Positions 25,493 to 34,432 of a stretch of 64,000 nt of DNA are shown here, piece by piece. Position numbers and translations under genes: made by a program. The DNA is taken from contig CP119076.1 of assembly GCA_029027985.1 (NCBI GenBank), positions 2,170,001 to 2,234,000 on the forward strand. Reading direction: 5' to 3'. How positions within the stretch are numbered: position 1 is the first letter of the stretch; every line of letters starts with the position of its first letter. Source of the stretch: Klebsiella aerogenes (GTDB lineage: Bacteria > Pseudomonadota > Gammaproteobacteria > Enterobacterales > Enterobacteriaceae). Under the pieces are notes generated by a model that was not told the DNA's origin, made no database searches, and saw only the letters and a program-made list of their open reading frames with translations.

Positions 25493-28400
25493 ACTTCGAC
25501 GGCTCCCAGCAGATAGTGGTGATGTTGATGAACGTGGCTGATGATGCGGCACATGTCATCCAGCTGCGGCGGTACTTCAGCGAACTGACCCTGCGAATTC
25601 ATTTCCAGCAGCCAGGTCAGGCCATCCTGACGGACGTGGACGCGCTGTTGCTCAACGAGGAAGCCTGGGTTGCTGCTGTTGTTGAAGTCCTGTTCGAGAC
25701 TAAAGACCGTCACTTTGTCCTGGTAGGGTTTGCCCTGCCACGGACAGAACTGAGCGCAGTTGCCGCATTCGTTGCAATAAGCGTCGAGATGCAGCGTCTG
25801 GAAACGGTTTTCGAACCCCGGTACGGCAATCGAAACGTTGGCGCGGTTAGGGCAGACGTCCACGCACTTGCTGCAGACGTAATTACACTCGAGGCAGCGT
25901 TCCGCCTCCTGTGCGACGAAGGCGTCACGGTCGTCCTTATCGACCTGAGCGATGGCAATCGCGCCTTTACGCCGGTAGATATCCGCCGGATCGACGTTAT
26001 TCCACCGTTTATCGCCGAAGTGACTACGGATATTCTCACGCTTGAGGATCGCATCGCTGGCGCGGCGTGCATTGCCAATCGCCGAGACGATAGACGAGGG
26101 ACCGCGCTGAACATCGCCGATCAGGAAAACGTTGGCCAGACGGCTCTCGCCCTCAGCGTTGACTTCCGGCCAGCCGTGGTCATTAAGCGGAATGCCCATC
26201 GCCGCCAGCGCTTCGCCATCCTGTTGCTCGCCGATGGCGGTAATCAGCGTATCGACCTGTAGCGTCCAGGTTTCATCGGTAGCCAGCGGGCGGCGTCGGC
26301 CCTGTTCATCAGGGTCGCCGAGGGTCATGGTACGGACTGTCAGCGTTCCGTCGGCGGCGAAGTGCTCCGGGTTACTGAGGAAGCTGAACGCCACGCCGTC
26401 GTGGACCGCTTCTTCGTACTCCTCGCGCCATGCCGGCATTTCCTGCTGCGAGCGGCGATAAATCACCGTGGCTTTTTCTACGCCAGGGATACGCAGCGCC
26501 GCGCGAGCGCAGTCCATTGCCGTGTTGCCTGCGCCGACAATGGCTACATGTTTACCTACCGCCAGGCGATCGCCGCGGTTGAAGGCGCGCAGGAAGTTGA
26601 GTGATTTGTGGATGTTTGGGTTATCGCCGTTCAGCTTCACGCCGCTGTTTTTGTCGGTGCCGGTACCGACGAGAACATAACGGAACCCCTCCTGACGTAA
26701 TTTTTCAACGGTCAACTGCGGGTCGCAGCCGTAGACGATATTGACGCCATGATTGACGACAAACTCAATATCCTGCTGGATAAGTTCAGCGGGAATGCGG
26801 AATTGTGGAATGATATTTTTCACCACGCCGCCTGCGTTGGCTTCACGTTCAAACAAGGTGACCGGGTGGCCGGCACGGGCGAGGAAGTAGCCTGCGGCCA
26901 GCCCCGCCGGGCCTGCGCCAATCACTGCGACCGGGTTTCTGCTGCCGGAACCGGCAGGTTTATGCCAACGGCGCTGATACTCAGGCCAACCTTTCTCAAG
27001 CGCGATTTTTTTCAGATCGCGGATATTCAGGGCGCTATCGTAATCGAGGCGCGTACAGTTGTACTGGCATTGGTGATCGCAGATGTGGCCGGTGATTGCC
27101 GGTAGCGCGTTCCGTTGGTAGATAAGTTCCAGCGCATCGGCATAGCGTTTCTCGCCCATCAGGCGGATATATTCCGGGATGTCCTGCTTGATGGCGCAGG
27201 CGCTGACGCATGGCGCAACGTAGCAATCGGTCATCGGCAGCGGCTCGCCAACGTCGATACGATCTTCCGGTTTCCAGTGTTTTTGGGTGTACTCCATGCT
27301 GACCGCTTTTTCCGCCAATGCGTTCAGGCGTTTGACGTCCACCTGATTCATTTCCCAGCCGTCGGCGTGTTCCAGCTCGCGCATGCATTGGCTGAGGCGC
27401 AGATAACCGCCGGGCTTCAGCAGATCGGTCGCCATGGTGATGGGGCGGATCCCGGTTTCGAAAATGTCGCGAATATTGAGCTGGCTAGCGCCACCGGAGT
27501 AGGAGATAGGCAGTTTGCCATCGAATTCTCTCGACAGCAGCGCCGCGACGTTGATGGAGAGTGGAAACAGCGCGCGGCCCGACATATACATCTCGTCACC
27601 GGGCAGCGCCCCTTTATTATTAATGGTGCCGAGGGTGTTGGTCAGCTTCACGCCGAAACCGAGGTTTTTGCTTTTCGCCAGCGCCATCAGGCGTGTCAGC
27701 ATCTCCAGCGCCTGGCCGATTTTAAGGTCATGGTCGAAGGATTCTTCGCTCAGGCCGATATAGCCAAAGCCGCAGGTATCCAGAATTTCACGCACACGAG
27801 GGTAACCCAGCAGCGTCGGGTTGAGTTTTACAAAGGTGTTGAGCTGTTTCTCTTCCAGCATATAGCGGCAGATCGCTTCGATTTCATCCGGCGGGCAGCC
27901 GTGCATGGTTGAGAGGGTGACACCTTGCACCAACTGCGCGGGGATGCGCTCCGCGAGGGTCGCCAGACGGGGGCGAATAGCGTCGAGGTTCAGACGGGCG
28001 AGGAAGGTGTCGTCGTGCAGCCAACGGTTCAGCGTTTGGCGATAGTGGGCGAATTTCGGCTGATCGGCAGCGTTCATCATGTTATCGATAAACTGCTGCA
28101 TCGGCGGTTGCTTAATGCCATCAAGGTTATAGCCGACGCTCATATTGAAAATGAACGATTTGCCGTTTTTTGCCGGTGTGAAGGGGAAAATTTCTTCCAG
28201 CAGGTGCAGGATAAACCACGCCTTCAGGTACTCGTCCCAGGCTTTTTGCAGCGTAAACTCTGTTGACCACTCCGTGTTAAAGCACTCGTCTTCTGCGTCG
28301 ATACAGGGTTTTTCCAGCTCCAGACGGTCAAGGATCTGCACGGTTTTCAATTCGATAAACCGCCCACCGGTAAGCCAGGCGGTGATGATGTTCTGCGCTA

Positions 28401-28593
28401 ACTGGGTATGAGGCCCGGCAGCCGGGCCGATAGGCGTGGCGCAGTGCTCGCCGAACACGTTGACCCGACGTTGGCTGGCGGGCGCATAGAATTGCTGCTC
28501 AGGAATACCAAAAATGGAATGGTGTTGTTGATACTCATCGAAAATGCGCGTCAATAATTCCTCAAACGGGACGGGACGCATGATATCCCCCAT
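25489..28593 (-). CDS. ygfK: YgfK, large iron-sulfur/flavin oxidoreductase of urate/purine reduction
   Basis: 1034 residues (E. coli 1032) from the ATG at 28593, which has AGGAGAGGG upstream. The first half resembles dihydropyrimidine/dihydroorotate dehydrogenase barrels (PVGPAAGPHTQLAQN, VKLTNTLGTINNKG). Then come a CVAPCVSACAIKQDIP cluster pair, a GltD-type FAD/NADPH region (AVIGAGPAGLAAGYFLARAG, AIVGAGNTAMDCARAAL) and C-terminal 4Fe-4S groups (CLECNYVCSKCVDVCP, CNECGNCAQFCP). It is proposed to reduce the purine ring in anaerobic urate use and belongs to the gene set tied to selenium-dependent molybdenum hydroxylases. A sigma-54 promoter precedes it; ssnA follows in the same operon. Confidence 0.95.
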   Translation of the reverse strand: MGDIMRPVPFEELLTRIFDEYQQHHSIFGIPEQQFYAPASQRRVNVFGEHCATPIGPAAGPHTQLAQNIITAWLTGGRFIELKTVQILDRLELEKPCIDAEDECFNTEWSTEFTLQKAWDEYLKAWFILHLLEEIFPFTPAKNGKSFIFNMSVGYNLDGIKQPPMQQFIDNMMNAADQPKFAHYRQTLNRWLHDDTFLARLNLDAIRPRLATLAERIPAQLVQGVTLSTMHGCPPDEIEAICRYMLEEKQLNTFVKLNPTLLGYPRVREILDTCGFGYIGLSEESFDHDLKIGQALEMLTRLMALAKSKNLGFGVKLTNTLGTINNKGALPGDEMYMSGRALFPLSINVAALLSREFDGKLPISYSGGASQLNIRDIFETGIRPITMATDLLKPGGYLRLSQCMRELEHADGWEMNQVDVKRLNALAEKAVSMEYTQKHWKPEDRIDVGEPLPMTDCYVAPCVSACAIKQDIPEYIRLMGEKRYADALELIYQRNALPAITGHICDHQCQYNCTRLDYDSALNIRDLKKIALEKGWPEYQRRWHKPAGSGSRNPVAVIGAGPAGLAAGYFLARAGHPVTLFEREANAGGVVKNIIPQFRIPAELIQQDIEFVVNHGVNIVYGCDPQLTVEKLRQEGFRYVLVGTGTDKNSGVKLNGDNPNIHKSLNFLRAFNRGDRLAVGKHVAIVGAGNTAMDCARAALRIPGVEKATVIYRRSQQEMPAWREEYEEAVHDGVAFSFLSNPEHFAADGTLTVRTMTLGDPDEQGRRRPLATDETWTLQVDTLITAIGEQQDGEALAAMGIPLNDHGWPEVNAEGESRLANVFLIGDVQRGPSSIVSAIGNARRASDAILKRENIRSHFGDKRWNNVDPADIYRRKGAIAIAQVDKDDRDAFVAQEAERCLECNYVCSKCVDVCPNRANVSIAVPGFENRFQTLHLDAYCNECGNCAQFCPWQGKPYQDKVTVFSLEQDFNNSSNPGFLVEQQRVHVRQDGLTWLLEMNSQGQFAEVPPQLDDMCRIISHVHQHHHYLLGAVEV

Positions 28594-28665
28594 AACCCTC
28601 TCCTTTATCAGTGCAATCAAATTTGCCGGTTGGTCGTGCTTATTCCGGCGGATAGTTCAAAAGGA

Positions 28666-28680
28666 GCAACAATCGAACCA
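28666..28680 (-). promoter_or_regulatory. Sigma-54 promoter for ygfK-ssnA
   Basis: On the minus strand TGGTTC (28680-28675), five bases, then TTGC (28669-28666). The invariant GG and GC are present at correct spacing; the -24 box has two mismatches. About 95-120 bp upstream is an inverted pair GCGAAT (28771) / ATTCGC (28797), a possible enhancer site. Confidence 0.55.
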
Positions 28681-28859
28681 GTTATTAAGGAGTCGGGGTG
28701 CGAAGAAATAAAAATGTGAGAGAGATCTAAAGTTAGACCTGCTTTGTGAATGTGCTCACGGTGTGGTAATGCGAATTAAAATCACTCTATATTTTTATTC
28801 GCGCAGATTTCTCAAAATCAGCGGTGAAATATCACAATGATAATTTATCGCGGCGAGTA

Positions 28860-29432
28860 TTATTTATACTGGTTTTCCAGCCGAATAAAGTCGGCGGGAG
28901 TATCGATATCCAGAATCATTTGCGGGTAATCTAACTCCAGACAGCGATGGCGGCTATTTAATAATCGTTTGCGCATGGAACCGGGTTGGTCACAGGTTAT
29001 TAGCTGGCGCAATTGCGTACTGGCAATGAGAATGGGGTGGCCCGGTACGCCTTGATATTGCGGCAGAAGCGCGCTATCGCCGCGCTGCTGCCACAATGTC
29101 TGGAAAAGGGCCGCGGGCAGGCAGGGTAAATCGCCAAGGCTAATAAAGCAGTAATCGCTGCGCACCTGGCCTGCGCCGGTAAGGACGGAAGAAAACAACC
29201 CCTGTTGATAATCGGGATTATACACCAGGGTTATTTGCGGATGCAGGGCGTAGCGTTCGTACAGTTCCTGGGCGCGAAAGCCACTAACCAGAATAATACG
29301 AGAGCAGAATTGCAGGGCATTTTTAATACTTACATCAAGTATTGTTTCACCGCGCCAGGGTAACATCATTTTCCATTGTCCCATCCGGGAGGACAATCCG
29401 GCAGCGGTAATAATGCAATCGACCTGCTTCAT
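28860..29432 (-). CDS. mocA: Molybdenum cofactor cytidylyltransferase (YgfJ/MocA)
   Basis: 190 residues (E. coli 192). Nucleotidyltransferase fold with the NTP-binding start IITAAGLSSRMGQWKMMLPW, an SLGDLP metal-binding segment and GHPILI. It converts molybdopterin cofactor to the cytosine dinucleotide form used by xanthine-dehydrogenase-type enzymes, here the fused hydroxylase at 13.5 kb. The start at 29432 has GAGGAGG; a longer reading to 29468 would overlap the divergent yqeC start. About 265 bp separate it from ygfK on the same strand. Confidence 0.93.
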   Translation of the reverse strand: MKQVDCIITAAGLSSRMGQWKMMLPWRGETILDVSIKNALQFCSRIILVSGFRAQELYERYALHPQITLVYNPDYQQGLFSSVLTGAGQVRSDYCFISLGDLPCLPAALFQTLWQQRGDSALLPQYQGVPGHPILIASTQLRQLITCDQPGSMRKRLLNSRHRCLELDYPQMILDIDTPADFIRLENQYK

Positions 29433-29466
29433 ACTCCTCCTCGAATAATGGAATCTTCTCTGACGC

Positions 29467-30225
29467 ATGGAAAATATACCGCATCTTAACGCTCTGTTTT
29501 GTGATTTAGGCGTAAATGACGACCCGTTGCTTATTTCCGCCGTCGGCGCGGGCGGAAAAACCAGTACGTTAATGTGGCTGGCGCAGCGTTTTTGCGAGGC
29601 GGGTCGGCGGGTGCTGCTGACGACGACTACGCATATGTATCTTCCGGCATCGCTACCGGTGCTGTTTTGCCACGACCCGCTGGCGCTGCCAGCGGCGGTG
29701 TGGCAGCGTCCGCTACAGGCTTGCTATTCCTCGTGGCTGGCGCCGGTCGGGAAGGTCCGCGGATTTAGCCCCCGGCAGCTCGATGCGCTCCTAGCCGCAG
29801 GCCATGTTGACGTGGTACTGGTCGAAGCCGACGGCGCTCACGGTTTTGCTCTAAAAGCGCCAGATGAGCACGAACCTTGCATACCTCAATCCTGTTGCTG
29901 CGTAATTGCCGTCATGGGGGCCTGGAGGCTCGGGCAATTCGTTGGGCCAGCGACAGTTCATCGCTGGCCTCTTTTTTCCCGGATCACCGGCGTGGCGCCG
30001 GAGACGACGCTGAGTTGGCCGATATTGTACCGCCTCATTGCGCATCCACAGGGCGCGTTTAAAGGCGTGCCGCCGGGCAGTCGACGCATCCTGTTGCTGA
30101 ATCAGCTTTCTCAAAATGAGAATTTACCGGAGAAAGCGCACTTGCGGCAGTGGGGGATTGACGCGCTGTGGGCGGGAGCCGTGCAGGAACATCCGGCGAT
30201 TACGCGACGACGAACAAGAGAGTGA
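29467..30225 (+). CDS. yqeC: Selenium-dependent molybdenum hydroxylase accessory protein YqeC
   Basis: 252 residues (E. coli about 256) with a nucleotide-binding loop SAVGAGGKTSTLMWLA near residue 23, TTTTHM near 55 and VEADGAHGFALKAP near 120, a pattern special to YqeC. The family co-occurs with SelD and YqeB across genomes and is thought to help put selenium or the cofactor into molybdenum hydroxylases; its reaction is not settled. It is divergent from mocA with only 34 bp between the start codons, and it precedes yqeB by 42 bp in a probable operon. Confidence 0.9.
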   Translation: MENIPHLNALFCDLGVNDDPLLISAVGAGGKTSTLMWLAQRFCEAGRRVLLTTTTHMYLPASLPVLFCHDPLALPAAVWQRPLQACYSSWLAPVGKVRGFSPRQLDALLAAGHVDVVLVEADGAHGFALKAPDEHEPCIPQSCCCVIAVMGAWRLGQFVGPATVHRWPLFSRITGVAPETTLSWPILYRLIAHPQGAFKGVPPGSRRILLLNQLSQNENLPEKAHLRQWGIDALWAGAVQEHPAITRRRTRE

Positions 30226-30267
30226 CGCCCCGGCGTGGGCGAATAGCGGATACCCATTGAGGTTGTT

Positions 30268-31893
30268 ATGAATATTTTCTCTGAAGCGGCAAAACTCGAA
30301 GCACAGAATCGCCCGTTCGCGCTGGCGCAGATTGTCGATAGTCGCGGCTCAACACCGCGTCATTCGGCGCAAATGTTAATCCGCGAAGATGGCTCGATTG
30401 TCGGCACCATCGGTGGCGGCATGATCGAGCGCAAAGTGATTGAACAAGCGTTGGAAGCGTTAAGCGAAAAGGCGTCGCGCATGTTCCATGGGCGGATGGC
30501 GCGCAGCGGCAGCGACGCCGTCGGCTCTGACTGCGGCGGGGCGATGTCGGTTTATATTAGCGTTCACGGCCTACGCCCGCGTCTGGTGCTGATCGGCGCC
30601 GGGCACGTTAACCGTGCGGTGGCGCAAAGCGCCGCGCTGCTGGGCTTTGAAGTGACGGTGGCCGATATCTACGCGGAGAGCCTGAACCCCGATTACTTCC
30701 CACCGGCGACACAGCTGCTGCATGCCGACACCTTCAGCGAGGCGGTGGACAAACTGGCGATCCGCGACGATAACTTTGTGCTGATCGCCACCAATAATAA
30801 AGACCGCGAGGCGCTGGATAAGCTGATTGAACAACCGGTCGCCTGGCTTGGCCTGCTGGCCAGTCGCCGTAAAGTGCAGGTGTTTTTGCGCCAGCTTCGC
30901 GAAAACGGCGTGTCTGCAGAGCACATTGAGCGCTTGCATGCGCCGGTAGGCTATAACATCGGCGCCGAAACGCCGCATGAAATCGCGATTAGTATTCTTG
31001 CTGAAATTCTGCAGGTGAAAAATCGCGCCCCTGGCGGCCTGATGATGGCGGCTACGCATCCGTCGCAGCACCTGCGGGTGGCGATCCGCGGCGCCGGCGA
31101 TATCGCCACCGGCGTGGCGTTACGTCTGTGGCACGCAGGGTTCAAGGTTGTGATGCTGGAAGTGGCGAAACCGACGGTGATCCGCCGTAGCGTCGCTTTC
31201 GCCCAGGCGGTATTCGATGGCGAGATGACGGTTGAAGGCGTGAAGGCAAAACGCGCGTCGTCGGCGCAAGAGGCTCTCCGCATCGCCGAGAACGGCGCAA
31301 TCCCTGTGCTGGTGGATCCACTGTGTGAATCACTGAACGAACTCAAGCCCGCCTGCGTGGTGGATGCCATTCTGGCGAAAGAGAATTTTGGTACTCAACA
31401 GGAAATGGCGCCTGCGGTGATTGCGCTGGGACCTGGATTCTGCGCTGGGGTGGATTGTCATGCGGTTATTGAAACCAATCGCGGCCACTGGCTGGGGCAG
31501 GTGATTTATGACGGCAAAGCGCAGGAAAATACCGGCATTCCGGGTAATATTCTTGGTCATACGTCGCGGCGGGTGATCCGCGCGCCGGGGGCGGGAGTGA
31601 TGCGTGCGAGAGTCAAATTAGGTGATATCGTTAGCGAAGGAGATATCATCGCCACCATTGGCGAGACCGAAATTGCCGCGCCGTTAAGCGGGATGGTGCG
31701 TGGTTTGCTCAGCGATGGGCTGGTCGTCGACAGTGGTTTTAAAATCGGCGATATCGACCCACGCGGCGCCAGCGCCGATTTTACCAGCGTCTCCGATAAG
31801 GCGCGCGCCATTGGCGGCGGCGTACTGGAAGCGTTGATGACCTTGATGAATCAGCGGGTAAATGCGAAGAGCCTGCTGTTGTCGGTCGCGTAA
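30268..31893 (+). CDS. yqeB: YqeB, XdhC/CoxI-like maturation protein (EF2563 family)
   Basis: 541 residues, the same length as E. coli YqeB. The N-terminal XdhC/CoxI domain shows DSRGSTPRHSAQMLI and GTIGGGMIERKV, followed by a Rossmann segment VLIGAGHVNRAVAQSAALLGF near 110. The C-terminal half (IRGAGDIATGVALRLWHAGF near 270, then a biotinyl-like APGAGVMRARVKLGDIV region) is typical of the EF2563 selenium-dependent molybdenum hydroxylase system protein. It probably inserts or sulfurates/selenates the cofactor. It follows yqeC and ends before a weak hairpin terminator and a REP unit. Confidence 0.93.
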   Translation: MNIFSEAAKLEAQNRPFALAQIVDSRGSTPRHSAQMLIREDGSIVGTIGGGMIERKVIEQALEALSEKASRMFHGRMARSGSDAVGSDCGGAMSVYISVHGLRPRLVLIGAGHVNRAVAQSAALLGFEVTVADIYAESLNPDYFPPATQLLHADTFSEAVDKLAIRDDNFVLIATNNKDREALDKLIEQPVAWLGLLASRRKVQVFLRQLRENGVSAEHIERLHAPVGYNIGAETPHEIAISILAEILQVKNRAPGGLMMAATHPSQHLRVAIRGAGDIATGVALRLWHAGFKVVMLEVAKPTVIRRSVAFAQAVFDGEMTVEGVKAKRASSAQEALRIAENGAIPVLVDPLCESLNELKPACVVDAILAKENFGTQQEMAPAVIALGPGFCAGVDCHAVIETNRGHWLGQVIYDGKAQENTGIPGNILGHTSRRVIRAPGAGVMRARVKLGDIVSEGDIIATIGETEIAAPLSGMVRGLLSDGLVVDSGFKIGDIDPRGASADFTSVSDKARAIGGGVLEALMTLMNQRVNAKSLLLSVA

Positions 31894-32030
31894 GCAGCGG
31901 CGCGAAGCCGCTTTTCTGCCGGGTGGCGCTACGCCTACCCGGCCTGGATTTCGTGCCATTTGTCGCTTCAGTAAGCACAGAAACCGTCGCCCTGCTAAGC
32001 GCAGCGCCGCCGGGCGACTAGCGGCTCTCG
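31894..32030. repeat. Hairpin terminator and REP units between yqeB and yqeA
   Basis: Directly after yqeB there is a stem GCGGC/GCCGC followed by TTTTCT (about 31895-31917), then a REP palindrome with arms GCCGGGT/ACCCGGC (31918-31943) and a second GC-rich palindrome near 31992-32020. The genes on either side converge here. Confidence 0.65.
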
Positions 32031-32963
32031 TTACCCTTCAATGACCGTTCCGGTCTTACCTTCAATGCCTTCTTTGGCTTTATTCAATACGGTAATCAGC
32101 GCCTTGCGGCCCGGACGTGAACGGGCGAATGACGCGGCGGCTTCGACCTTCGGCAGCATCGACCCCTTGGCGAAATGTCCCTCGCGAATAAACTGTTCGG
32201 CATCGCTGAGCGACAGCTTATCCAGCCACTGTTCGTCAGGCTTGCCAAAGTTGATGGCCACTTTCTCTACCGCAGTCAGAATAATCAGCATGTCCGCGTC
32301 GATCATCGCCGCCAGTTTGGCGCTGGCCCAGTCTTTATCGATAACCGCGCTGGCGCCGCGTAGATGATTGCCTTCGCGAATCACCGGGATCCCGCCGCCG
32401 CCAGCGGTAATCACCACATGACAAGCATCCATCAATGCTTTTACCGTCTCTTTCTCGACAATATCTACCGGCTGCGGCGAGGCGACAACACGGCGATAAC
32501 CGCGTCCGGCATCCTCTTTCATGATGTAACCCTGGCGAGTCAGCTGTTCGGCTTCCTGCTGACTGAAAAATGAGCCAATTGGCTTGGTTGGGTTTTTAAA
32601 GGCCGGGTCGTTGGCGTCGACTTCCACCTGAGTAATGATCGTCGCGACGGGAATATGCATCGAGCGCGACAGGAGCTCTTCGCGCAGGGCGTTTTGCAGA
32701 TCGTAGCCGATATAGCCCTGGCTCAGCGCCACGCAGACCGACATCGGCAGCATCGGCGTATGAGCCTCGGTTTTGGCGGCGGCTTCGAAGGCAAGGTTAA
32801 TCATCCCTACCTGCGGGCCGTTACCGTGGGTGACGACCACCTGGTGGCCCTGAGCGATTAAATCGACGATGGCCTGCGCGGTTTGCTTGACGGCCTGCAT
32901 TTGTCCAGCCAGATCGTCGCCGAGCGCGTTGCCGCCCAGGGCGAGTACAATTTTCTTACTCAT
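32031..32963 (-). CDS. yqeA: Carbamate kinase YqeA
   Basis: 310 residues, amino-acid-kinase fold: ALGGNALGD at the N terminus, THGNGPQVG near 46, and a nucleotide-binding end (GSMLPKVEAAASFARS). It makes ATP from carbamoyl phosphate and ADP, releasing carbamate. In this operon carbamoyl phosphate would come from YgeW acting on ureido intermediates of purine breakdown, so this is the energy-yielding step. The gene is the last of the ygeW operon, 11 bp after hyuA. The arginine deiminase role typical of ArcC is unlikely because no arcA is present here. Confidence 0.95.
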   Translation of the reverse strand: MSKKIVLALGGNALGDDLAGQMQAVKQTAQAIVDLIAQGHQVVVTHGNGPQVGMINLAFEAAAKTEAHTPMLPMSVCVALSQGYIGYDLQNALREELLSRSMHIPVATIITQVEVDANDPAFKNPTKPIGSFFSQQEAEQLTRQGYIMKEDAGRGYRRVVASPQPVDIVEKETVKALMDACHVVITAGGGGIPVIREGNHLRGASAVIDKDWASAKLAAMIDADMLIILTAVEKVAINFGKPDEQWLDKLSLSDAEQFIREGHFAKGSMLPKVEAAASFARSRPGRKALITVLNKAKEGIEGKTGTVIEG

Positions 32964-32974
32964 GAATTCCTCAC

Positions 32975-34381
32975 TTAAGATGCGATTCCGCTGACGGGGA
33001 CGTTAGCGGTAGAAAAGGGTTCCCGGCGTAAAAAACGCCCCTGGCCAGCGCTGCCGGTAAAGGCGCCGTTATCGAAAATAACCCGGCCATGCGACAGGGT
33101 CTGGCGAATAGCGCCCTGGCAAATAAAGCCCTCCCACGGCGAATAGTCGGCGTTATCGTGCAGCATTTCGTGGCGGATAGTGGTGGTACGCTGCGGGTCG
33201 ATAATCACCACATCGCCATCCGCGCCAGGCGCCAATAGCCCTTTTTTCGGCCACAGACCAAATAGCTTCGCAGGGGTGGCGCTGGTCAGCGCCACGAAGC
33301 GCTGTGGTGAAATACGCCCGCTCATCACGCCGTGTGAGAACATCAGTAGCAGGCGGTTTTCCACACCCGGCAGGCCATTCGGACAGCGGCTAAAATCGCC
33401 GCCGGAGATCTGTTGGCGCTGAGCCATTGAGAAAGCGCAGTGATCGGTGGCCACCACGTCAATCGAACCATCGGCGATGCCGCACCACAGGGCATCATTG
33501 TTGCTGGCGTTACGTAGCGGTGGGCTTAGCAGGTAGCCGAGGGCATCATCACGTTCATAACAGCGATCGTCGAGCAACAGATACTGTGGACAGGTTTCAA
33601 TCCACACCGGTTGATGCCGTCGCTGTGCGAGACGTAGGTACTCCAGCCCCAGGCCGTTGGAGAGATGTACGATATACAACGGCGCGTTGTCGGCGAGCCG
33701 GGCGAGGTTGATCATTCGCGCGATAGCTTCCGCTTCGCACTCCAACGGGCGGCTGAGGGCGTGATAACGCGGCGCGGTTTTCCCGACGGCCAAAAACTCG
33801 GCCCGTTTACGGGCGATGGCGGCGTCGTTTTCCGGGTGAACGGTGGTCAGCGCGCCCGCGCGATGCAAATGACGCATGGCCTGCAGTATTTCATCATCGT
33901 TCAACTTATATTGGTACGTCAGATACAGCTTGAAGCTGCTAATACCGGCCTCGACCATCATCGGGATTTCGTCGAGGATGGCATGATTGATATGCTGGAT
34001 AACGCCATGAAAGCTATAGTCGATCACCGCTTTATAAGCGGCATAACCGTGATAGGCCTCCAGTTGATGGCGGAGATTGCATCCGGCGGGACCGAAGCCC
34101 ATATGGTCGACAATGGTGGTGGTACCGCCGCAGGCGGCAGCGCGGGTGCCGGTGAAGAAATCATCGCAGCTGCGGGCGTGACCGGTATCGATATTAAAGT
34201 GGGTATGAACGTCGATGCCGCCGGGCATCACATAGCAGCCAGCGGCGTCGATGGTTTGGCAAGGTTCGGTTGGGGTTATCTGTTCGGCGAGCTGGCTGAC
34301 CAGACCATCCTCAATTAGCAGGTCCTGTTTTGCCTGGCCGTCGGCGTTGACCACAATGCCGTTTTTAATCAGTACGCGCAT
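32975..34381 (-). CDS. hyuA: HyuA, hydantoinase/dihydropyrimidinase-type amidohydrolase
   Basis: 468 residues (E. coli HyuA 461) from the ATG at 34381, preceded by GGAG; a frame extension upstream has no ribosome site. Metal ligands are visible as GGIDVHTHF near residue 56, SFKLYLTYQYK with the carbamylated Lys near 148, VHPENDAA and VVATDHCAF near 300. E. coli HyuA acts on phenylhydantoin; in the purine cluster it is thought to open a hydantoin-like intermediate. It sits between ygeY and yqeA. A perfect 9-bp-stem hairpin lies between ygeY and this gene. Confidence 0.94.
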   Translation of the reverse strand: MRVLIKNGIVVNADGQAKQDLLIEDGLVSQLAEQITPTEPCQTIDAAGCYVMPGGIDVHTHFNIDTGHARSCDDFFTGTRAAACGGTTTIVDHMGFGPAGCNLRHQLEAYHGYAAYKAVIDYSFHGVIQHINHAILDEIPMMVEAGISSFKLYLTYQYKLNDDEILQAMRHLHRAGALTTVHPENDAAIARKRAEFLAVGKTAPRYHALSRPLECEAEAIARMINLARLADNAPLYIVHLSNGLGLEYLRLAQRRHQPVWIETCPQYLLLDDRCYERDDALGYLLSPPLRNASNNDALWCGIADGSIDVVATDHCAFSMAQRQQISGGDFSRCPNGLPGVENRLLLMFSHGVMSGRISPQRFVALTSATPAKLFGLWPKKGLLAPGADGDVVIIDPQRTTTIRHEMLHDNADYSPWEGFICQGAIRQTLSHGRVIFDNGAFTGSAGQGRFLRREPFSTANVPVSGIAS

Positions 34382-34393
34382 AAAAACTCCAGA

Positions 34394-34416
34394 CTCCCGC
34401 CGACGTGCGGCGGGAG
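34394..34416 (-). other. Intercistronic RNA hairpin ygeY-hyuA
   Basis: Perfect 9-bp stem CTCCCGCCG/CGGCGGGAG with a 5-nt loop, no U-run after it on the coding strand. It is probably an mRNA stability or processing element rather than a terminator. Similar hairpins occupy the other two long gaps of this operon. Confidence 0.6.
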
Positions 34417-34432
34417 GAATCACCGTTCGAAC

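Noticed and set aside
28860..29468. Longer start for mocA at 29468
   Set aside because: It would overlap the divergent yqeC start; the ATG at 29432 has GAGGAGG and gives the family length.
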